NCBI GenBank assembly: GCA_919902475.1
Contig: CAKKRA010000113.1
Coordinates: 1-16,598 of the forward strand
Direction of reading: 5' to 3'
Source of the DNA: Nitrospiria bacterium
GTDB lineage: Bacteria > Nitrospirota > CAKKRA01 > 9FT-COMBO-42-15
DNA: 16,598 nt
Shown here: positions 1-7,052 of the stretch, piece after piece
Numbering within the stretch: position 1 is the first letter of the stretch
How the letters are laid out: each line of letters starts with the position of its first letter
Notes under the pieces: generated by a model
Seen by the model: the letters and a program-made list of their open reading frames with translations, nothing else
What the model was told of the DNA's origin: nothing
Database searches by the model: none
Made by a program: the position numbers and the translations under genes

Positions 1-585
1 TCCTGTTTCGTGTAAGGAAATGGTTAATACCTTATCAGTATCATAAAAGGCATACTGGACGCCATCGCCGTGATGGGCGTCAATGTCTATGTATGCAATT
101 TTATTATATTTTTTAAGCAATTCCTTTATGGCAAGAACAGGGTCATTTATATAGCAGAATCCAGATGCCCTATCAGGCATAGCATGATGCAGACCGCCGG
201 CAATATTAAAGGCTATCTTTGCTTTCCCATCCATAATCAGTCTTGCAGCCTGTATTGAACCCCCACTTGAAAGCAAGGAGCCCTCATATATTCCTTTTAC
301 AATGGGATTATCTCCCCACCCAAGACCAAATTGCGAGGGATTTTTGGGATAGTCGTTACTGTCTATCCCTTTTAATGCCTCTATATATTCCTTTGTATGA
401 AAAGAAAGGATGTCCTCCTCTTTTGCTAATTCAGATTCAACATGGAATATGTTTGGAGATTTAAGAAGCTCGTATGCCTTGATAAGTTCATAGGTGAGTT
501 TCAGCCTTATCATCTTTAAAGGGTGTGCTTCACCGTAAGAATACTTATCAAATTTCTCTGAATATATAAAGGCGACTAATGACAT
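1..585 (-). CDS. AcuC/histone-deacetylase-family protein, N-terminal part (cut by window start)
   Basis: The first 195 codons of a zinc-dependent deacetylase of the arginase/HDAC fold (acetoin utilisation AcuC-like); the C-terminal part lies beyond base 1. Visible family landmarks are G-G-L-H-H-A-M at residues 130-136 (the catalytic HH pair), S-G-F-C-Y-I-N-D at 141-148, and D-I-D-A-H-H-G-D-G-V at 167-176, in which D169 and H171 are two of the three zinc ligands. The third ligand would be off the window. Family members remove acetyl groups from lysines or small acetylated substrates in the cytoplasm; the substrate here is unknown. The ATG at 585-583 follows the TAG of the NDUFA9-like gene with no gap (TAG|ATG), so the two are almost certainly co-transcribed and translationally coupled. 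No ORF over this stretch on the plus strand is convincing. Confidence 0.9.
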   Translation of the reverse strand, partial: MSLVAFIYSEKFDKYSYGEAHPLKMIRLKLTYELIKAYELLKSPNIFHVESELAKEEDILSFHTKEYIEALKGIDSNDYPKNPSQFGLGWGDNPIVKGIYEGSLLSSGGSIQAARLIMDGKAKIAFNIAGGLHHAMPDRASGFCYINDPVLAIKELLKKYNKIAYIDIDAHHGDGVQYAFYDTDKVLTISLHETG

Positions 586-1473
586 CTATCTTAAAAACCT
601 CCTGAGCCCTTCATTAAAAGGGATAGGTTCTATATTAAAGACCTCTTTCATCTCCTTTATATCGCATATATTATCCATTTGCAGCATGGTTATCTGGTCA
701 ACTGTAACAGGAGGTTTTGGAAGAATGCTCTGCATAATCATTGCAGCAGGACGCATAAAAAATACTGGAACATGAAAACTCGGCTTCTTTATAGCCATTG
801 CATCAGCAATCCTCATTACAACATCCTTAAATCTTATCTGCTCAGGTCCTGCAATACAGAATGTCCTGTTTTTTAATTGCGGTGTTGTAATGGCCTTTAT
901 AAGGCAGGCAACAAGGTCATCAATAAATATGGGCTGGAGCCTTGATTCGCCCGCGCCTATTATTGGAATTACTGGCGCATCATGGATTATCTTTTTTAAT
1001 CTTAATACAAACTGGTCTCCGTCGCCATAAATCAGCGACGGCCTGAAGATTATATAATCCATGCCGCTATTTTTAACAATCTCCTCTGCCTCTGCCTTTG
1101 TTTTGTAGTATGCGGTCTTGCCGTCTTTATCTGCGCCATTTGCGCTCTGATAATAAAAGAGCTTTACATTATTCTTTTTTGCAGCATTAATAAGGTTTTG
1201 AGTTCCGTCTACATGAACGGACTGAAAGGTCATCCCCTTTTCTTCCTGTATTATTCCAACAAGGTGAACGATTGTATCAACACCCTTGCAGGCATCAATC
1301 AGGGAATCAGCATCATTAACATCACCATGCACAATCTCAGCGCCAAGCCCTTTTATCCTGTCAATCTTTTTTGAGCCTTCCCTTATCACGCACCTTATCT
1401 TATGACCTCCATCAATCAATCGTTTGATAAGATGGCTTCCAACGAAACCTGTTCCTCCTGTGATGAGTATCAT
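586..1473 (-). CDS. NAD(P)-binding SDR/epimerase-like protein, NDUFA9 (complex I subunit) family
   Basis: A 295-residue atypical short-chain dehydrogenase. The Rossmann glycine motif T-G-G-T-G-F-V-G is at residues 5-12, a beta4-type H-L-V-G motif at 70-73, a Y-x3-K pair at Y122/K126, and the F-R-P-S-L-I-Y-G segment at 143-150 is typical of NDUFA9-like and NmrA/epimerase-like proteins. Length and motifs match bacterial proteins annotated as complex I NDUFA9 subunit family, for which the reaction is not established; sugar-epimerase activity is less likely. There is no signal peptide, so it should be cytoplasmic. The start is supported by an AGGAG ribosome site about 8 bases upstream and by the promoter at 1526-1555. 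It is the first gene of a unit with the deacetylase gene. Confidence 0.85.
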   Translation of the reverse strand: MILITGGTGFVGSHLIKRLIDGGHKIRCVIREGSKKIDRIKGLGAEIVHGDVNDADSLIDACKGVDTIVHLVGIIQEEKGMTFQSVHVDGTQNLINAAKKNNVKLFYYQSANGADKDGKTAYYKTKAEAEEIVKNSGMDYIIFRPSLIYGDGDQFVLRLKKIIHDAPVIPIIGAGESRLQPIFIDDLVACLIKAITTPQLKNRTFCIAGPEQIRFKDVVMRIADAMAIKKPSFHVPVFFMRPAAMIMQSILPKPPVTVDQITMLQMDNICDIKEMKEVFNIEPIPFNEGLRRFLR

Positions 1474-1525
1474 TATTGTTTTCTCCTGTTAATGGTTTGA
1501 GGCAGGCATTTCTTAATCTCAATTA

Positions 1526-1555
1526 ATTATAAGAAAAAGACAGGGGCTAAGTCAA
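1526..1555 (-). promoter_or_regulatory. Sigma70-type promoter for the NDUFA9-like/deacetylase unit
   Basis: Reading the minus strand, TTGACT (1555-1550) is followed after 18 bases by TATAAT (1531-1526), a perfect -10 and a 5/6 -35. Transcription would begin near 1519, leaving a leader of about 45 bases before the ATG at 1473. Found by eye; not tested. Confidence 0.6.
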
Positions 1556-1619
1556 GGAAATGTCAGACGGGTAGTGTAAAATATTCTGTGTAACATTTTG
1601 TTTAAAAAGAAGTATGGGT

Positions 1620-1742
1620 GTATTCTCCATTCTGCGTCAATCATCCTATATTCCAGCCCTCGTATACTTTTTCAAATCTCATTTTCAGAACCTCCTGTAG
1701 TAGTTTCGCCCTCCTTATGAATGGCTCCTCCTTGCCATTCAT
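1620..1742 (-). pseudogene. Decayed N-terminal remnant of an ISNCY-like transposase
   Basis: On the minus strand an ATG at 1742 opens 33 codons containing L-L-Q-E-V-L-K-M-R-F-E-K-V-Y-E-G-W, then a TGA at 1643-1641, then L-T-Q in the same frame. Transposases of the ISNCY-like group commonly begin with a stretch like MRF-E-x-V-Y-x-x-W-x-x-x-R-L-T-Q-E-E-A-A. The stop falls where that pattern has Arg before L-T-Q, consistent with a CGA to TGA change. No similarity is visible after about base 1620, and no inverted terminal repeats were found. The match is short and from memory, so the family name is tentative. It may have been left by an insertion in the gap upstream of rpsB. Confidence 0.4.
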
Positions 1743-1812
1743 TCTAACTGGACAATTTATGCGCTACAGATACGGATAGTTTATGTGTTCTATACAAATT
1801 GGGAATTTTTAC

Positions 1813-1841
1813 TTGCAAAAGCAACAACTTTGTGCTATAAA
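1813..1841 (+). promoter_or_regulatory. Sigma70-type promoter for rpsB-tsf-pyrH-frr
   Basis: TTGCAA (1813-1818) and TATAAA (1836-1841) are separated by 17 bases. The expected start near 1848 gives a leader of about 120 bases before rpsB. It is the best promoter-like match in the intergenic stretch 1474-1967; the rest of that stretch holds the minus-strand promoter, the transposase remnant and a leader palindrome. Confidence 0.55.
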
Positions 1842-1891
1842 TTAAAGGTTCAAAATATCCCACACGCTTGTCCGTATTGCAGGAGGCGGTG

Positions 1892-1907
1892 TCCTGAATG
1901 TTCAGGA
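1892..1907 (+). other. Palindrome in the rpsB leader
   Basis: TCCTGAA-TG-TTCAGGA is a perfect 7-base inverted repeat with a 2-base centre, about 60 bases upstream of the rpsB start. In RNA it would fold as a short hairpin. It lies where ribosomal-protein leaders often carry autoregulatory structure, but it could equally be a protein-binding palindrome; no known S2-leader motif was recognised. Confidence 0.3.
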
Positions 1908-1967
1908 TTCCTTCTGTAAGCAGATGGATAGCGGAGGAAAAAACCAAACGGCAAGGAGGTGAAAAAA

Positions 1968-2753
1968 ATGGCTGTAATTTTAAAAGAATTATTAGAAGCA
2001 GGCGTTCATTTCGGCCATCAGACCAAACGCTGGAATCCAAAGATGAAGAAATTCATTTTCGGGGAGCGGAATGGAATCCATATAATTGACCTTCAAAAAA
2101 CGCTTAAGAAGTTTAATGATGCTGCTGTATTCATAAAAGATTTAGCAGCAAGAGGCGAGCTTGTGCTTTTTGTAGGCACAAAAAGGCAGGCACAGGAAAC
2201 CATTGAAGCAGAATCCAGGCGCTGCGGCATGTTTTATGTCAATCAGCGTTGGCTCGGCGGTATGCTGACTAACTTTAAGACCATTAAAAAGAGTATCAGC
2301 AAACTAAAAAAACTGGACTCTGACAAGGCAAACGGCGTATTTGAGCTTCTGACTAAAAAAGAGGCAACTAACTTAGAACAGCAGCGTGTTCAGCTGCAAA
2401 AGATACTCGGCGGCATAAAAGAGATGGATGTCCTTCCTGGCGCAATATTTGTGATTGACTCTAAAAAGGAGCAGATTGCGATCATGGAGGCGAGGCGGCT
2501 TAACATCCCTGTTGTTGCTGTAGTTGATACAAACTGCGACCCTGATGAAGCAGACTATGTGATACCAGGCAATGATGATGCCATCAGGGCTATCAAGCTC
2601 CTTACTGCAAAGACAGCAGACGCTGTTCTTGAAGGAAAACAGTTTTTAGCAGAAAAGCACACCGAAGCTGTATCAGCAGCAGAGCTGCCTGTTCAAGCAT
2701 CAGGAGAAAAAGTAGAACAAGCGGAGTCAGCAGCAGAAAATAGCGGAGCATAA
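1968..2753 (+). CDS. rpsB: 30S ribosomal protein S2
   Basis: A 261-residue ribosomal protein S2, a component of the small subunit head/body junction. The opening A-V-I-L-K-E-L-L-E-A-G-V-H-F-G-H-Q-T-K-R-W and the internal Q-R-W-L-G-G-M-L-T-N-F and V-D-T-N-C-D-P segments are diagnostic. The ATG at 1968 was chosen because AAGGAGGT at 1953-1960 ends 7 bases upstream. An in-frame GTG at 1959 lies inside that ribosome site and is not the start. The last 40 or so residues are an Ala/Glu-rich, probably disordered tail, as is common in S2. First gene of the conserved rpsB-tsf-pyrH-frr operon, with its own promoter. Confidence 0.98.
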   Translation: MAVILKELLEAGVHFGHQTKRWNPKMKKFIFGERNGIHIIDLQKTLKKFNDAAVFIKDLAARGELVLFVGTKRQAQETIEAESRRCGMFYVNQRWLGGMLTNFKTIKKSISKLKKLDSDKANGVFELLTKKEATNLEQQRVQLQKILGGIKEMDVLPGAIFVIDSKKEQIAIMEARRLNIPVVAVVDTNCDPDEADYVIPGNDDAIRAIKLLTAKTADAVLEGKQFLAEKHTEAVSAAELPVQASGEKVEQAESAAENSGA

Positions 2754-2765
2754 TAATATGTGTAG

Positions 2766-2785
2766 GGGCGGGCATTTGCCCGCCC
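2766..2785. repeat. GC-rich perfect hairpin between rpsB and tsf
   Basis: GGGCGGGC-ATTT-GCCCGCCC is a perfect 8-base stem with a 4-base loop, flanked by TGTAG on the left, in the 59-base gap between rpsB and tsf. No T-run follows on the plus strand, so it is not a standard intrinsic terminator; tsf, pyrH and frr must be read through it. It resembles the short dispersed GTAGGGGCGGGC-type palindromes seen in many environmental bacterial genomes, and could tune the S2/EF-Ts ratio or protect mRNA ends. Confidence 0.7.
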
Positions 2786-2812
2786 TGAACACTATGTTTT
2801 GGGAGGATTTTA

Positions 2813-3430
2813 ATGGAAGTTGAGGCAACACTGGTTAAAGAATTAAGGGAAAAGACAGGCGCTGGCATAATGGATTGTAAAAGGGTCCTTGCAGAGGCTG
2901 ATGGAGATATTGAAAAGGCAATAGACATCCTTCGCAAGAAAGGCCTTTCAGCAGCAGCAAAAAAGGCTGACAGGGTCGCTGCTGAAGGCGCTGTAGGCTC
3001 CTATATTCATGCTGGCGCAAAGATAGGCGTTCTTGTAGAGATAAACTGCGAGACAGATTTCGTTGCAAGGAATGAGGAGTTTAAAGAGCTTGTAAGAGAT
3101 ATTGCCATGCACATTGCAGGCGCAGGTATTCCGCCTATGTATGTAAAGAGGGAAGATGTTCCTGCAGATGTAATTGAAAAAGAAAAGGACATTTACAGGG
3201 CTCAGGCAAAGGAGACAGGAAAGCCTGCAAATGTTATTGAAAAGATAGTTGAAGGCAAGCTGGATAAGTTTTTTGCTGACTTCTGTTTGATAGAGCAGGT
3301 CTTTATTAAAGACCCTGATGGAAAGCTGAAGATAAAGGACATTATCAGCCAGAAGGTTGCAAAATTCGGTGAAAATATTGTGCTAAGAAGATTTATCAGA
3401 TTTAAACTCGGAGAGGCGGCTCCAAAATAA
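2813..3430 (+). CDS. tsf: Elongation factor Ts (short form)
   Basis: A 205-residue EF-Ts, the guanine-nucleotide exchange factor for EF-Tu. The N-terminal UBA-like segment (residues 5-45, with L-R-E-K-T-G-A-G-I-M-D-C-K) and the T-D-F-V-A-R-N motif at 81-87, which contacts the EF-Tu nucleotide site, are both intact. At 205 residues it is shorter than the roughly 280-residue enteric form and matches the compact form of several other phyla, with one core subdomain reduced. The ATG at 2813 is preceded by GGGAGG at 2801-2806. The next gene, pyrH, starts one base after its stop. Confidence 0.97.
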   Translation: MEVEATLVKELREKTGAGIMDCKRVLAEADGDIEKAIDILRKKGLSAAAKKADRVAAEGAVGSYIHAGAKIGVLVEINCETDFVARNEEFKELVRDIAMHIAGAGIPPMYVKREDVPADVIEKEKDIYRAQAKETGKPANVIEKIVEGKLDKFFADFCLIEQVFIKDPDGKLKIKDIISQKVAKFGENIVLRRFIRFKLGEAAPK

Positions 3431-3431
3431 A

Positions 3432-4145
3432 ATGCCAAAAATCAGATACAAAAGGATAATGCTCAAGATTAGCGGAGAGGCTCTGATGGGTGATAGGGGC
3501 TACGGCATTGACCCTGTTGTTATAAATACCATTGCCAATGAGATAAAAGAGGTTTATAAACTGGGTATCCAGATTGCAGTTGTAATAGGCGGCGGAAATA
3601 TATTCCGCGGCTTGGTTGCCAGTGCAAGCGGAATGGAGCGGGCATCAGCAGACTACATGGGGATGCTCGCTACAGTATTAAATGCCCTTGCCCTGCAGGA
3701 TGCCCTTGAAAAGCGCGGGGTTCTAACAAGGGTGCAGACCGCAATAGAGATGCGGGAGCTTGCAGAGCCTTATATAAGAAGAAGGGCAATAAGACACCTT
3801 GAAAAAAAGAGGGTTGTAATTTTCGCTGCCGGCACAGGAAACCCGTATTTTACAACTGACACTGCTGCATCCCTTCGTGCAATGGAGATTGGCGCAGAGG
3901 TGATTCTAAAAGGGACAAAGGTTAACGGCGTATATGACTCTGACCCGATGAAGAATAAAAATGCAAAGAAATTTGACAAGCTGAATTATTTAGATGTCCT
4001 TCAAAAGGGGCTAAAGGTAATGGATGCAACTGCAATATCGCTTTGCATGGACAACAGCCTTCCGATTATAGTATTTAACCTTAAAAAGAGCGGGAACATC
4101 AAAAGGATAGTGCTCGGCGAAAAGGTAGGAACAATTGTAATATGA
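3432..4145 (+). CDS. pyrH: Uridylate kinase (UMP kinase)
   Basis: A 237-residue bacterial UMP kinase of the amino-acid-kinase fold, converting UMP and ATP to UDP in pyrimidine biosynthesis. Landmarks are L-K-I-S-G-E-A-L near residues 11-18, the glycine loop G-G-G-N-I-F-R-G near 53-60, and the G-T-G-N-P-Y-F-T-T-D-T-A-A segment typical of PyrH. Full length for the family (about 235-245). Starts one base after tsf and ends with an ATGA overlap with frr, so translation is coupled on both sides. Confidence 0.98.
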   Translation: MPKIRYKRIMLKISGEALMGDRGYGIDPVVINTIANEIKEVYKLGIQIAVVIGGGNIFRGLVASASGMERASADYMGMLATVLNALALQDALEKRGVLTRVQTAIEMRELAEPYIRRRAIRHLEKKRVVIFAAGTGNPYFTTDTAASLRAMEIGAEVILKGTKVNGVYDSDPMKNKNAKKFDKLNYLDVLQKGLKVMDATAISLCMDNSLPIIVFNLKKSGNIKRIVLGEKVGTIVI

Positions 4146-4699
4146 TTGGCGACCTGAAAAAAAAGACAGCAGAGAAGATGGACGCAGCAATTAATGCCCT
4201 TAAAAAGGAATTTGCCACTATAAGGACAGGCAGGGCGTCTTTATCTCTGCTTGACGGTATAAAGGTGGATTGTTACGGCAGCATAACCCCTCTGAATCAG
4301 GTTGCATCGCTTGCAGTTCCGGAGAGCAGGCTTATTACAATACAGCCATGGGACCCAAAGGTGATAGAGAATATTGAAAAGGCGATTCAGGCCTCAGGCA
4401 TCGGGCTTACGCCTGCAAATGACGGAAAGATCATCAGGCTTCCTGTTCCGACTCTCACTGAGGATAGGAGAAAGGAGCTTGTCAAACTTGCAAAAAAGAT
4501 GGCAGAGGACTCCAGAGTTGCCATTAGAAATATCAGACGCGATATAAACGACGAAGTCAAAAAGATTGAGAAGGAAAAGAAGATATCAGAGGACGAATCC
4601 CGCAAGTCGCTTGAAGACATCCAGAAAACCACAGACCAGTACATCAAAAAAATCGACGATATCCTGAAAAAGAAGGAAGAAGAGATAATGGAGGTGTAA
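4142..4699 (+). CDS. frr: Ribosome recycling factor
   Basis: A 185-residue ribosome recycling factor, which with EF-G splits post-termination ribosomes. The sequence shows F-A-T-I-R-T-G-R-A-S near residues 25-34, P-L-N-Q-V-A-S-L-A-V-P-E in the beta domain, and the long Lys/Glu-rich helices of the three-helix bundle with R-R-K-E-L-V-K. Family length is 185. The start ATG overlaps the pyrH stop (ATGA). Last gene of the operon; it faces the convergent undecaheme cytochrome gene across only 28 bases, in which no convincing terminator is visible. Confidence 0.98.
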   Translation: MIGDLKKKTAEKMDAAINALKKEFATIRTGRASLSLLDGIKVDCYGSITPLNQVASLAVPESRLITIQPWDPKVIENIEKAIQASGIGLTPANDGKIIRLPVPTLTEDRRKELVKLAKKMAEDSRVAIRNIRRDINDEVKKIEKEKKISEDESRKSLEDIQKTTDQYIKKIDDILKKKEEEIMEV

Positions 4700-4727
4700 G
4701 GGCGGGTTGCGCTCCACCCCTGCTGCC

Positions 4728-5639
4728 TTATTGTAAAAATGTAACCGGCTCCTTGTATGCGTGGCAAGTTACACATTCCTTTTTTGCAACCGCCTCTGTC
4801 ACCCTCCAGCCGTGAGGCTTGTGGCACTGCATGCAGTTCATGCCTATCATCTGGACATGAAGCCTGTGTTTGCCGACATTTACAATCTGCCTGTGACAGG
4901 AAAAACAGTCCTCTGCGCTCGGCTTAACCTTTGCCTTAACATGCGGCTTGTGGCACTGGTAGCAGTCAAATTTCATTGCGCCGTCCTTTGGAAAATTTAC
5001 CTTTGCGCCTGATTTGTGGCACTCAAGGCACTTTGCCCTTGTAGGCTTTAGGTCTTTGCTGTCTACTCCCTTAGCATCTGCCTTGTAGATGTGGCAGTCA
5101 AGGCACGCTAAGTCCTCCATCCCAAAGCCATGCACAACCTTTTCCTTGTGGCACTCAAGACAAAAGCGCTCGCCAGGCAGGAACTTATGCACCTCCCTTG
5201 AATGGCATTTTGTGCACTGTATCTGCTCAATAAATACATGTTTTGCATGGCCGTAAGACCTGTTTATCTTTTTAATCTTCGGGTCGCCCTCCCAGTGGCA
5301 CTCTATGCAGGTTGTATACGGCACTATAACCTTGCCGTGCCTTGGCGGGACAGTGGTGGGCCTCTTAAAGACAGCCATTAATAAAAGCCTGTTCTGTTCT
5401 ATTATGCTTGCCCTGTGGCATTCATGGCAGGTTACATTCTTATGCGCAGAGACAGACCAGCTGTCATAAGCAGGCTGCATAAGGTGGCACATGACACATG
5501 CCTTTGGATTGTGCTGTGTAAAATCGTAGAAGTAAAATGCCCCGACTGATGAGCCGACAACTATAACTGAGGCGAGGACAATAATAGCAATCCTTGCGTT
5601 AAGAGGAATTGCCTTCCACCATTCAAATCTCTTTTTCAT
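4728..5639 (-). CDS. Membrane-anchored undecaheme cytochrome c, NapC/NrfH-like N-terminus
   Basis: 303 residues with one uncleaved N-terminal membrane helix (about 17-38) followed by eleven CxxCH heme sites at 48, 71, 111, 142, 160, 179, 204, 226, 245, 269 and 289. The first pair, C-V-M-C-H-L-M-Q-P-A-Y-D-S-W followed by V-T-C-H-E-C-H, is the pattern of NapC/NrfH/NirT quinol-oxidising cytochromes. Those usually carry four or five hemes, so this is an extended member. It probably faces the periplasm and passes electrons from quinol or the b6f-like complex to a periplasmic or outer partner. The start is the ATG at 5639, seven bases after GGAGGT (5652-5647); an in-frame ATG 15 bases upstream overlaps that site and is less likely. 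Last gene of the b6f-like operon. Confidence 0.9.
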   Translation of the reverse strand: MKKRFEWWKAIPLNARIAIIVLASVIVVGSSVGAFYFYDFTQHNPKACVMCHLMQPAYDSWSVSAHKNVTCHECHRASIIEQNRLLLMAVFKRPTTVPPRHGKVIVPYTTCIECHWEGDPKIKKINRSYGHAKHVFIEQIQCTKCHSREVHKFLPGERFCLECHKEKVVHGFGMEDLACLDCHIYKADAKGVDSKDLKPTRAKCLECHKSGAKVNFPKDGAMKFDCYQCHKPHVKAKVKPSAEDCFSCHRQIVNVGKHRLHVQMIGMNCMQCHKPHGWRVTEAVAKKECVTCHAYKEPVTFLQ

Positions 5640-5680
5640 CTCGCGCACCTCCATTTTTGTAAAGAGGTTAAGATTATGGT

Positions 5681-6508
5681 TTACACCTTAAACCAGTTCT
5701 CAGGCTTTAAAAATGTCTTTCTGTATAATATGATTACGGCTGCTGCAAAGAAACAAAAGAGCGATACACCGATTGCAATCCTTTTTCTTTTTATAATCTC
5801 TTTTTCAATTCCCTTTAATGATTCATCAACTGCTGACAGCTCCTTGTCAGTAGTTGCCTTCATGGCGCTAATCCTGTCTACGCTCAAGACATGGGTTACC
5901 TGATGAATAGCATTCCTTGCAGCAAAGAGCTTCTCCTCAAGCCTCTTTGTATCAATACTGCTGCCCTTAACATCCTTTATTTGTGCAGTCAATCGCGCCA
6001 TCTCTTTATCTGTGCCTGCCAATGCCTGTTTTATCTTCTGCGGCCTGTCATATGTATGGCATCTGGTGCAGTTTTTCTCATTAATCAATTCTAAGGACGC
6101 CTTCTTAATGTCATGATTGCCATGACATGTGACACAATTTGGCGCGCCTGTTTTAGCAGCAGATATACCGTGTGCGCTCTTTGAGTAGTTTTCCTTAACG
6201 CCTATATGGCACTTGCCGCAGAAGTCAGGTATCTCTAAGAGCTTTGGTTTGCCGAGAAAACCAGCCTCCTTTGTCATTGCCCTTCCTATATCTGCCGCAT
6301 CACCGCCATGACATCCTTCACAATTGTTTCCCATCTCTTTATGGATGCTCTTGTTCCACTGCTCTACAGACTCTGCAAATTTTCCTCCAAGCTGGCTGTG
6401 GCATTGGATGCAGACATTCTCCGCCTTTCCCTCTTTCTGCTGTGCAGATGACTGTTTTGTATTAAGGCAGAGCGTTAAAAATAATATTAATGCAATCTTC
6501 CATCTCAT
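5681..6508 (-). CDS. Pentaheme cytochrome c with C-terminal membrane anchor
   Basis: 275 residues: a signal peptide (about 1-22, ending near S-S-A-Q), five CxxCH sites at 33, 63, 97, 125 and 147, a charged, probably coiled-coil region at about 155-242, and a single C-terminal membrane helix at about 244-262 followed by a short tail. The heme part resembles small tetra/pentaheme periplasmic electron carriers, with extra His residues (S-I-H-K, S-A-H-G) available as distal ligands. The C-terminal anchor would hold it at the periplasmic face next to the b6f-like complex. The start ATG overlaps the subunit IV stop by four bases (ATGA), strongly tying it to that complex. A replacement for cytochrome f is an inference from context; no cytochrome f fold is recognisable. 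Confidence 0.88.
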   Translation of the reverse strand: MRWKIALILFLTLCLNTKQSSAQQKEGKAENVCIQCHSQLGGKFAESVEQWNKSIHKEMGNNCEGCHGGDAADIGRAMTKEAGFLGKPKLLEIPDFCGKCHIGVKENYSKSAHGISAAKTGAPNCVTCHGNHDIKKASLELINEKNCTRCHTYDRPQKIKQALAGTDKEMARLTAQIKDVKGSSIDTKRLEEKLFAARNAIHQVTHVLSVDRISAMKATTDKELSAVDESLKGIEKEIIKRKRIAIGVSLFCFFAAAVIILYRKTFLKPENWFKV

Positions 6509-6906
6509 GAATATTTACCCCAGGCAGTAAGTATAATGTACCCCAGTATCGTGGCAACAGCAATAATGCTGAACAGCGGCCTCTTTCTCGGGTTCCTCTC
6601 TGAATTTGTATCCCAGAATGGCAGGAGTATTATTGCCAGTATTACAATCCCCTGAAGGGCAAGCCCAAGAACCTTACTCGGCACAATCTTTAGAATCTGA
6701 TATGCTGCAAGAAAATACCACTCAGGCTTTATATGCTCTGGTGTTACAAAGGGGTTTGCAGGCTCTAACTCCTCAAACGGATAGAGTATTGCAAGGGGAA
6801 TCAGTATGCCTAAAAATATAAAGGCTGCTGCCATCTCCTTCATTATATGAACAGGAACAAAAGGCACTGCGCCCTCTTCATGTTTTTCTTTTTTCTTTTT
6901 TGCCAT
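6505..6906 (-). CDS. petD: Cytochrome b6f-type subunit IV (cytochrome b C-terminal domain)
   Basis: 133 residues equivalent to the C-terminal part of cytochrome b, with three membrane helices (about 24-43, 79-96, 110-128). The quinol-oxidation (Qo) site motif P-E-W-Y is at 61-64, in P-E-H-I-K-P-E-W-Y-F-L-A-A-Y-Q-I-L. P-E-W-Y is the version common in b6f and menaquinol complexes. The frame is open far upstream through the repeat at 6919-7037, but the family-like protein begins at the ATG at 6906, which has AAGGTG a few bases upstream. Slightly shorter than plant subunit IV (about 160). The gene overlaps the pentaheme gene downstream and lies 146 bases after the b6 gene. Confidence 0.93.
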   Translation of the reverse strand: MAKKKKEKHEEGAVPFVPVHIMKEMAAAFIFLGILIPLAILYPFEELEPANPFVTPEHIKPEWYFLAAYQILKIVPSKVLGLALQGIVILAIILLPFWDTNSERNPRKRPLFSIIAVATILGYIILTAWGKYS

Positions 6907-6918
6907 GTCGCACCTTGC

Positions 6919-7037
6919 CCCCTCACCCTTCCCTCTCCCCAATGGGGAGAGGGTTATTGTTTTTGTTCCTCTCCCCTCTGATGAGAGGGTATGTTTTTGT
7001 TTCCTCTCCCCTCTGGGGAGAGGATTAAGGTGAGGGG
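6919..7037. repeat. Nested inverted-repeat element between cytochrome b6 and subunit IV genes
   Basis: Outer arms CCCCTCACCCTT (6919-6930) and AAGGTGAGGGG (7027-7037) pair with one bulge. Between them are three consecutive hairpins: CCCTCTCCCC/GGGGAGAGGG (6931-6953, 3-base loop), CCCTCT/AGAGGG (6974-6989) and CCTCTCCCC/GGGGAGAGG (7003-7023, 3-base loop). This is the architecture and sequence flavour of the widespread dispersed element whose translation reads S-P-L-G-R-G. It fills most of the 146-base gap between the b6 and subunit IV genes, ends 12 bases before the subunit IV start, and encodes no protein of its own. Whether it mobilises is unknown. Confidence 0.85.
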
Positions 7038-7052
7038 TAAAAAAGTTCAATA

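Noticed and set aside
70..464. Two plus-strand frames over the deacetylase gene
   Set aside because: They are antisense to a clear HDAC-family coding sequence and have no recognisable protein features.
1959..1967. GTG at 1959 as the rpsB start
   Set aside because: It lies inside the AAGGAGGT ribosome site; the ATG at 1968 gives the usual S2 N-terminus.
1744..2040. A 98-codon minus-strand frame across the rpsB leader
   Set aside because: It overlaps the rpsB start and promoter, has no family features or ribosome site, and looks like a chance frame.
4700..4727. A bidirectional terminator between frr and the undecaheme gene
   Set aside because: The GC-rich bases here pair poorly (three or four base pairs at best) and no T-run follows on either strand.
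6919..7037. Possible CRISPR-like array, because three similar CCTCTCCCC units occur at near-regular steps
   Set aside because: Each unit is itself a hairpin, units differ, there are no spacers of constant length, and no cas genes are present; it is a nested inverted repeat.
6907..7052. A frameshift splitting one cytochrome b gene
   Set aside because: The upstream gene ends at the usual b6 length and the downstream gene begins like subunit IV; split b6/subunit IV is the normal arrangement for this family.
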